Positions 58,002 through 64,000 of a stretch of 64,000 nucleotides of DNA are shown in pieces. A model generated the notes under the pieces. That model saw only the letters and a list, made by a program, of their open reading frames with translations, made no database searches and was not told where the DNA came from. This DNA is from Nannobrachium achirus (Eukaryota; Chordata; Actinopteri; Myctophiformes; Myctophidae). The DNA lies in assembly GCA_963921795.1 (NCBI GenBank), contig OY997642.1, positions 38,110,840 through 38,174,839 of the forward strand. The letters run 5' to 3'. The translations under genes were made by a program, and so were the position numbers. The stretch's first letter is position 1; the number at the start of each line of letters is the position of its first letter.

Positions 58002-58328
58002 GCAGGAGCAGAGTGCAGAGTAGACAGCACTGCATATCAACGGAGCCTCCGACGAACGTTCACGAGGCACTGCTGCGTGCAGTGCCTACTATTGGAGCAC
58101 GTGAATGAAAAGAGAGACGAGAGGAGCAGAGGACAGACGACCGCGGAGGCGCGGACCGCCGCATGAACGGCCGACGAACGCCGACGAACGTCGTTCACGG
58201 GCGTCAGAATGACCGCGTTCGACAATATCGTTCATCAAGCGAAAACAATTACGTTCAGTTCACGTTCGCCCAAAATATGAACGTGTTCATGAACGATCGT
58301 TCTTTGAACGCGTTCGGGTACAACACTG
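56930..58328 (+). mobile_element. Nonautonomous hAT-type DNA transposon, copy 2
   Basis: Same ends, same ACAATACA duplication (56922-56929 and 58329-58336) and same flanks as copy 1. It is 8 bp longer, accounted for by a longer CA repeat (92 against 84 bp). One substitution was noticed near 57077. Both copies descend from one insertion by duplication of the surrounding block. Confidence 0.88.
57908..57999. repeat. (CA)46 microsatellite in hAT copy 2
   Basis: 92 bp of uninterrupted CA, four repeats longer than in copy 1. Confidence 0.95.
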
Positions 58329-58336
58329 ACAATACA
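58329..58336 (+). other. Target-site duplication, right (hAT copy 2)
   Basis: ACAATACA, matching 56922-56929. Confidence 0.9.
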
Positions 58337-58543
58337 GTAAGGTACGGTACAGTGCAATACAGTGCAGGTACGGTACAGTACAATACAGTGCAGTAAAGTA
58401 CAGCACAGTAAGGTTAAGTACAGTACAGTGCAGTAAGGTACAGCACAGTAAGGTATAGCACAGTACAATAACATACAGTACAGTACAGTAAAGTACAGTA
58501 CAGCACACTAAGGTACAGTACAGTACAGTACACTACAGTAAGG
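58329..58543. repeat. Pentanucleotide minisatellite, tract 4 right of hAT
   Basis: Duplicate of 35264-35483, one pentamer shorter (CAGTA lost). Confidence 0.9.
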
Positions 58544-58787
58544 AAGCAAGCAGTTCAAACTGTGAGACCATCCTCCGAGTCGTCTGTGTTTCGTTGTGAG
58601 AGGGTCGGTCCCCGTGAAAAACGCGTTCTGGCACGAAGCGGTTACGTTTCTCGCGTTTGTGACGCCCCCTAGGGGTCGAAGTGGAAATGCTTTTGGGCAT
58701 TCGTTGAGTATGCCACCCCCAACCTGTGGTTGAAATTCAGTGTTGACTCGACCTATTGTTTGTGATTTATGGCTTTTGTTTGCGAAA

Positions 58788-59808
58788 CGGGCCCCTCCCG
58801 CTAACTTTGGAAGCGCGTTACGAACGAAGGGTATTGACTATCAAAATATCCTTTGACTATGTTTATCGCGTGGCTTCATAGATCACGTGTACCGGTTTTT
58901 AAGACATTTGAAGAAAATATGTAGGAAAAGGAGCAAAAAGTGTGTTTCGGAGAAAATTCAAGATGGCGGAAAATCTATCCTGGCGCAAATGGGCGTGGCC
59001 TATATGGGGAGATGCGTCTTGGCCCAAGGAATCCGGGGAAAAAATAAGTTTAATTTTCCGACCTACGGTTCAACAGTTACAGGCCAAAACGTACACTGGG
59101 CTGTTATAGCGCCACCATGAGGCCAAATGACGCTATTATTTTTTATTTATTCCTTGTAATCATTATGAACCTCCTCTCTGAGTCTTGAAACTGTAGCCCC
59201 TATGGTTTGCGAGAGAAAAATTATTGAATGCGATTCCCATTATAAGTCAATGGGGACAGGTAAGGGTTAATTAATTTCTTAATAAATTCATATCAATTAA
59301 ACTATAGAACCTTTCTCTTAGCAAGTTGATAGCACACGATTCCCGCGTAAGCCGGTCGATTTGACATATGGCGCAAGTGTGTGGTGCAAAAACTGTGGGA
59401 GGAGTAGCGTGCCAAACTTTGGGGAAATACATGTGTGTCTCCATGTCTGGCTTAAGTATGAGTGATAACAATAAGTCTGCCCATGCTATGCATAGGCACA
59501 CTTAACTAGAATTGACAGAGTCAATTTTGACAAGTGTGCCTGCAGCTCGCTAAATGCGCGACCTCGTGCAGCGGTTCGGACCGTGAGACCGTCCGCCGAG
59601 TCGTCCGCGTTTCGTCGCGAGAGGGTCGGTCCCCGTGAAAAACGCGTTCCGGCACGAAACGGTTACGTGTCGCGCGTTTGTGACGCCCTCTACGGGTGGA
59701 ATTGGAAATGCTTCTGGGGATCCGTTGAGTAAGCCACCCGCAACCTGTGGCAGAAATTCAGTGTTGACTCGACGTTTTGTTTGTGATTTATGGCTATTGT
59801 TTGCAAAA
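58788..59808 (+). repeat. U61: long unit, spacer type c
   Basis: M1 as U37 (GAAGGGTATTGACTATC) for its first part, then as U28. Confidence 0.87.
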
Positions 59809-60246
59809 CGGGCCCCTCCCGCTAACTTTGGAAGCCCGTTACGAACGAACGGTATGGACTATCAAAATATCCCTTGACTATGTTCATTGCATGGGTTCAG
59901 AGATCATGTGTACCCATTTTCGTGACATTTGAAGAAAATTTGTAGCAAAAGGAGTAAAAAGTGTGTTTAGGAGAAAATTCAAGATGGCGGAAAATCTTCC
60001 CATGTGCAAATTGGCGTATCCTATATGGAGAGATGCGTCGTGACCCAAGGAATCCAGGGAAAAAAGAATTGTAATTCTGTGACCTACGGTTCAAGAGTTA
60101 CGAGGCAAGCGGTCCGTTATAGCGCCACCATGTGGCCAAGTGGAAATGCTTTTTGGGATTCGTTGAGTATGCCACCCCCGAACTGTGGTTGAAATTCAGT
60201 GTTGAATGGACCTTTTGTTTGTGATTTATGGCTATTGTTTGCAAAA
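59809..60246 (+). repeat. U62: short alpha unit, hybrid start
   Basis: 438 bp. Begins like U43 (CCCATTTTCGTGACATTTG) and becomes U4-type at about 59935. Confidence 0.87.
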
Positions 60247-60964
60247 CGGGCCCCTCCCGCTAACTTTGGAAGCACGTTACGAATGAACGGTATAGACTAT
60301 CGAAATATCCTTTGACTATGTTTATCGCGTGGCTTCATAGATCACGTGTACCGGTTTTTAAGACATTTGAAGAAAATATGTAGGAAAAGGAGCAAAAAGT
60401 GTGTTTCGGAGAAAATTCAAGATGGCGGAAAATCTATCCTGGCGCAAATGGGCGTGGCCTATATGGGGAGATGCGTCTTGGCCCAAGGAATCCGGGGAAA
60501 AAATAAGTTTAATTTTCCGACCTACGGTTCAACAGTTACAGGCCAAAACGTACACTGGGCTGTTATAGCGCCACCATGAGGCCAAATGACGCTATTATTT
60601 TTTATTTATTCCTTGTAATCATTATGAACCTCCTCTCTGAGTCTTGAAACTGTAGCCCCTATGGTTTGCGAGAGAAAAATTATTGAATGCGATTCCCATT
60701 ATAAGTCAATGGGGACAGGTAAGGGTTAATTAATTTCTTAATAAATTCATATCAATTAAACTATAGAACCTTTCTCTTAGCAAGTTGATAGCACACGATT
60801 CCCGCGTAAGCCGGTCGATTTGACATATGGCGCGAGTGTGTGGTGCAAAAACTGTGGGAGGAGTAGCGTGCCAAACTTTGGGGAAATACATGTGTGTCTC
60901 CATGTCTGGCTTAAGTATGAGTGATAACAATAAGTCTGCCCATGCTATGCATAGGCACACTTAA

Positions 60965-61393
60965 GTACACTACCATCCAGTTCATTACAGAAGATACAGT
61001 ACACTACGGTACAGTAAGGTACAGCACAATACAGTACAATAAGGTACAGTAAACCACGGCACAGTAAGGTACAGCACAAAACCGTACAGAAGATACAGTA
61101 CACTACAATACAGTAAGGTACTGTACACTACAGCACAGTAAGGTACGGTACAGTACAGTACAGTACAGTACAGTACAGAAGATACAGTACAATACAGTAA
61201 GATACGGTACAGTGCAATACAGTGCAGGTACGGTACAGTACAATACAGTGCAGTAAAGTACAGCACAGTAAGGTAAAGTACAGCACAGTGCAGTAAGGTA
61301 CAGCACAGTAAGGTATAGCACAGTACAATAACATACAGTACAGTACAGTAAAGTACAATACAGCACACTAAGGTACAGTACACTACAGTAAGG
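60965..61393. repeat. Pentanucleotide minisatellite, tract 5
   Basis: Duplicate of 24532-24960 at offset 36433, joined on the left directly to the spacer element end GGCACACTTA. Confidence 0.9.
61189..61196 (+). other. Second paralogous empty site
   Basis: ACAATACA in the tract of U63, the duplicate (offset 36433) of 24756-24763. Confidence 0.8.
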
Positions 61394-61636
61394 AAGCAAG
61401 CGGTTCAAACTGTGAGACCATCCTCCGAGTCGTCTGCGTTTCGTCGTGAGAGGGTCGGTCCCCGTGAAAAACGCGTTCTGGCACGAAGCGGTTACGTTTC
61501 GTGCGGTTGTGACGCCCCCTAGGGGTCGAAGTGGAAATGCTTTTGGGGAATCGTTGAGTATGCCACCCCCGACCTGTGGTTGAAATTCAGTGTTGACTCG
61601 ACCTATTGTTTGTGATTTATGGCTATTGTTAGCGAA

Positions 61637-62074
61637 CGGGCCCCTCCCGCTAACTTTGGAAGCGTGTTACGAACGAACGGTACGGATTATCGAGATATCC
61701 TTTGACTATGTTTATCGCATGGCTTTAAAGATCATGTGTACCGGTTTTTAAGACATTTGAAGAAAATTTGTAGCAAAAGGAGTAAAAAGTGTGTTTAGGA
61801 GAAAATTCAAGATGGCGGAAAATCTTCCCATGTGCAAATTGGCATATCCTATATGGAGAGATGCGTCGTGACCCAAGGAATCCAGGGAAAAAAGAATTGT
61901 AATTCTGTGACCTACGGTTCAAGAGTTACGAGGCAAGCGGTCCGTTATAGCGCCACCATGTGGCCAAGTGGAAATGCTTTTTGGGATTCGTTGAGTATGC
62001 CACCCCCGAACTGTGGTTGAAATTCAGTGTTGAATGGACCTTTTGTTTGTGATTTATGGCTATTGTTTGCAAAA
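61637..62074 (+). repeat. U64: short alpha unit
   Basis: 438 bp, equal to U27 at offset 36433. Confidence 0.88.
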
Positions 62075-63100
62075 CGGGCCCCTCCCGCTAACTTTGGAAG
62101 CACGTTACGAATGAACGGTATAGACTATCGAAATATCCTTTGACTATGTTTATCGCGTGGCTTCATAGATCACGTGTACCGGTTTTTAAGACATTTGAAG
62201 AAAATATGTAGGAAAAGGAGCAAAAAGTGTGTTTCGGAGAAAATTCAAGATGGCGGAAAATCTATCCTGGCGCAAATGGGCGTGGCCTATATGGGGAGAT
62301 GCGTCTTGGCCCAAGGAATCCGGGGAAAAAATAAGTTTAATTTTCCGACCTACGGTTCAACAGTTACAGGCCAAAACGTACACTGGGCTGTTATAGCGCC
62401 ACCATGAGGCCAAATGACGCTATTATTTTTTATTTATTCCTTGTAATCATTATGAACCTCCTCTCTGAGTCTTGAAACTGTAGCCCCTATGGTTTGCGAG
62501 AGAAAAATTATTGAATGCGATTCCCATTATAAGTCAATGGGGACAGGTAAGGGTTAATTAATTTCTTAATAAATTCATATCAATTAAACTATAGAACCTT
62601 TCTCTTAGCAAGTTGATAGCACACGATTCCCGCGTAAGCCGGTCGATTTGACATATGGCGCAAGTGTGTGGTGCAAAAACTGTGGGAGGAGTAGCGTGCC
62701 AAACTTTGGGGAAATACATGTGTGTCTCCATGTCTGGCTTAAGTATGAGTGATAACAATAAGTCTGCCCATGCTATGCATAGGCACACTTAACTAGAATT
62801 GACAGAGTCAATTTTGACAAGTGTGCCTGCAGTGCAGCTCCATAAATGCGCGACCTCGTGCGGCGGTTCGGACCGCGAGACCATCCGCCGAGTCGTCCGC
62901 GTTTTGTCGTGAGAGGGTCGGTCCCCGTGAAAAACGCGTTCCGGCACGAAACGGTTACTTTTCGCGCGTTTGTGACGCCCCCTAGGGGTCGAAGTGGAAA
63001 TGCTTTTGGGGATTCGTTGAGTATGCCACCCCCGACCTGTGGTTGAAATTCAGTGTTGACTCGACCTATCGTTTGTGATTTATGGCTATCGTTTGCGAAA
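62075..63100 (+). repeat. U65: long unit, spacer type c
   Basis: Equal to U28 at offset 36433 until CTAGAATTGAC at 62803. Confidence 0.88.
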
Positions 63101-64000
63101 CGTGCCCCTCCCGCTAACTTTGGAAGCGCGTTACGAACGAAGGGTATGGACTATCGAAATATCCTTTGACTATGTTTATCGCGTGGCTTCATAGATCACG
63201 TGTACCGGTTTTTAAGACATTTGAAGAAAATATGTAGGAAAAGGAGCAAAAAGTGTGTTTTGGAGAAAATTCAAGATGGCGGAAAATCTATCCCTACGCA
63301 AATGGGCCGGGCCTATATGGGGAGATGCGTCTTGACCCAAGGAATCCAGGGAAAAAATAATTTTAATTTTACGACCTACGGTTCAACAGTTACAGGCCAA
63401 AACGTAAACTGGGCTGTTATAGCGCCACCATGAGGCCAAATGACACTATTATTTTTTATTTAATCCTTGAAATCATTATGAACCTCCTCTCCAAGTCTTA
63501 AAACTGTAAACCCTATGGTTTGCGAGAGAAAAATAATTGAATGTGAGTTTTGTGATTCCCATTATAAGTCAATGGGGAAAATTAATTCACTAATAAATTC
63601 ATATCAATTAAACTATAGAACCTTTCTCTTAGCAAGTTACTAGCACACGATTCCCGAGTAAGCCGGTCGATTTGACATATGGCGCGAGTGTGTGGTGCAA
63701 AAACTGTGGGAGGAGTAGCGTGCCAAACTTTGGGGAAGTGCGCTTGTAAATTCAACACTAGAATTGACAGAGTCAATTTTGACAAGTGTGCCTGCATTGC
63801 AGCTCACCGAATGCGCGACCTCGTGCAGCAGTTCAGACCGTGAGACCATCCGCCGAGTCGTCCGCGTTTCGTTGTGAGAGGGTCGTTCCCCGTGAAAAAC
63901 GCGTTTTGGCACGAAAGGGTTACGTTTCGCGCGCTTGTGACGCCCCCTACGGGTCGAAGTGGAAACGCTTTACGGGATACGTAGAGTATGCCACCCCCGA
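63101..64000 (+). repeat. U66: long unit cut by the window edge
   Basis: M1 GGGCCGGGCC, spacer GTGCGCTTGTAAATTCAACA, and M4 of the diverged TTTACGGGATACGTAGAG form seen in U45. Ends mid-M4. Confidence 0.87.

Larger units (their letters stand above)
56032..58787 (+). repeat. U60: long unit with minisatellite and hAT
   Basis: Spacer type e, CTAGAATTG at 56691, then the same minisatellite-hAT-minisatellite block as U36. Confidence 0.87.
56690..59050 (+). repeat. Duplicated block E with hAT, copy 2
   Basis: See copy 1. The left flank is spacer type e, whereas copy 1 has three 57-bp elements. Confidence 0.85.
60247..61636 (+). repeat. U63: long unit, spacer c, pentanucleotide tract
   Basis: Spacer c runs to GGCACACTTA at 60963. 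Where CTAGAATTG is expected, the minisatellite starts. Satellite resumes in M3 at about 61405. Confidence 0.87.
60964..62803 (+). repeat. Duplicated block D, copy 2
   Basis: The left edge replaces the expected CTAGAATTG immediately after GGCACACTTA. Right edge is in CTAGAATTGAC. Confidence 0.85.
1..64000 (+). repeat. Tandem satellite array, 66 units, three length classes
   Basis: The landmark CGGGCCCCTCCCG (or CGTGCCCCTCCCG) followed by CTAACTTTGGAAG recurs about 65 times in one orientation. Spacing between landmarks is about 916-1107 bp, 629-638 bp or 437-438 bp except where foreign sequence is inserted. Between landmarks the order of blocks is constant: M1, M2, M3, M4. No unit is inverted. 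The array reaches both window edges, so its full length is unknown. No exon-like conservation, tRNA, rRNA or other RNA gene was seen. The strand label is the orientation in which M1 is read; it has no known transcriptional meaning. Confidence 0.97.

Noticed and set aside
1-64000. CRISPR array or prokaryotic repeat system
   Set aside because: Units are about 0.44-1.1 kb with no short direct repeat and unique spacer pattern, and no prokaryotic gene is present.

Overview
This window is a eukaryotic satellite array with no supportable protein-coding or RNA gene. From end to end it is a head-to-tail tandem array, all in one orientation, of a CpG-rich repeat. I tile it as 66 units (U1-U66), cutting at the conserved C of the CGGGCCCCTCCCG or CGTGCCCCTCCCG landmark. 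The poly-A-tailed retroposon-like segment, the long CA and GATA microsatellites, the hAT transposon with an 8-bp target-site duplication, and the TTCCCATT...AATGGGGAA motif suggest a vertebrate, most likely a teleost fish. That assignment is inference from repeat style; no gene confirms it.

The units fall into three discrete length classes, explained by four modules. M1 (about 329 bp) runs from CGGGCCCC to AGCGCCACCA and holds a YY1-like CAAGATGGCGG. M2 (about 150 bp) is AT-rich and ends at AAGTCAATGGGG. M3 (about 335-450 bp) holds a variable spacer, then the fixed CTAGAATTGACAGAGTCAA motif, then a CpG-rich stretch. M4 (about 145 bp) starts near GTTACGTTTCGCGCG and carries GACGCCCCCTAGGGGTC. 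Long units (about 916-1107 bp) are M1-M2-M3-M4. Medium units (629 or 638 bp) lack M3. Short units (437-438 bp) lack M2, M3 and the start of M4. Classes recur in fixed cassettes: medium, short-beta, long at 8103, 13441, 27634 and 48286; short-alpha followed by a long unit with spacer type c at 3652, 25204, 29720, 59809 and 61637.

Foreign sequence interrupts the array: (TACAG)n-like minisatellite tracts at about 9991, 24453, 33721, 56778 and 60965; a composite poly-A/GATA/TACTTTTACTC insertion at 726-1440, duplicated at 31903-32617 and partly shared by a larger island at 52072-53531; and a nonautonomous hAT-type element of about 1.39 kb at 33873-35263 and 56930-58328, both copies in the identical minisatellite site. 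Blocks of 0.65-3.2 kb are duplicated within the window at offsets of 5338, 23057, 31177, 36433 and 44300 bp.

The most interesting pattern is that many ends of these duplicated blocks fall within a few bases of the same CTAGAATTGAC motif in M3, and the spacer upstream of that motif is swapped between units. This suggests a preferred exchange point. The many 62-138 residue open frames are by-products of repeat homogenisation and are not annotated as genes.
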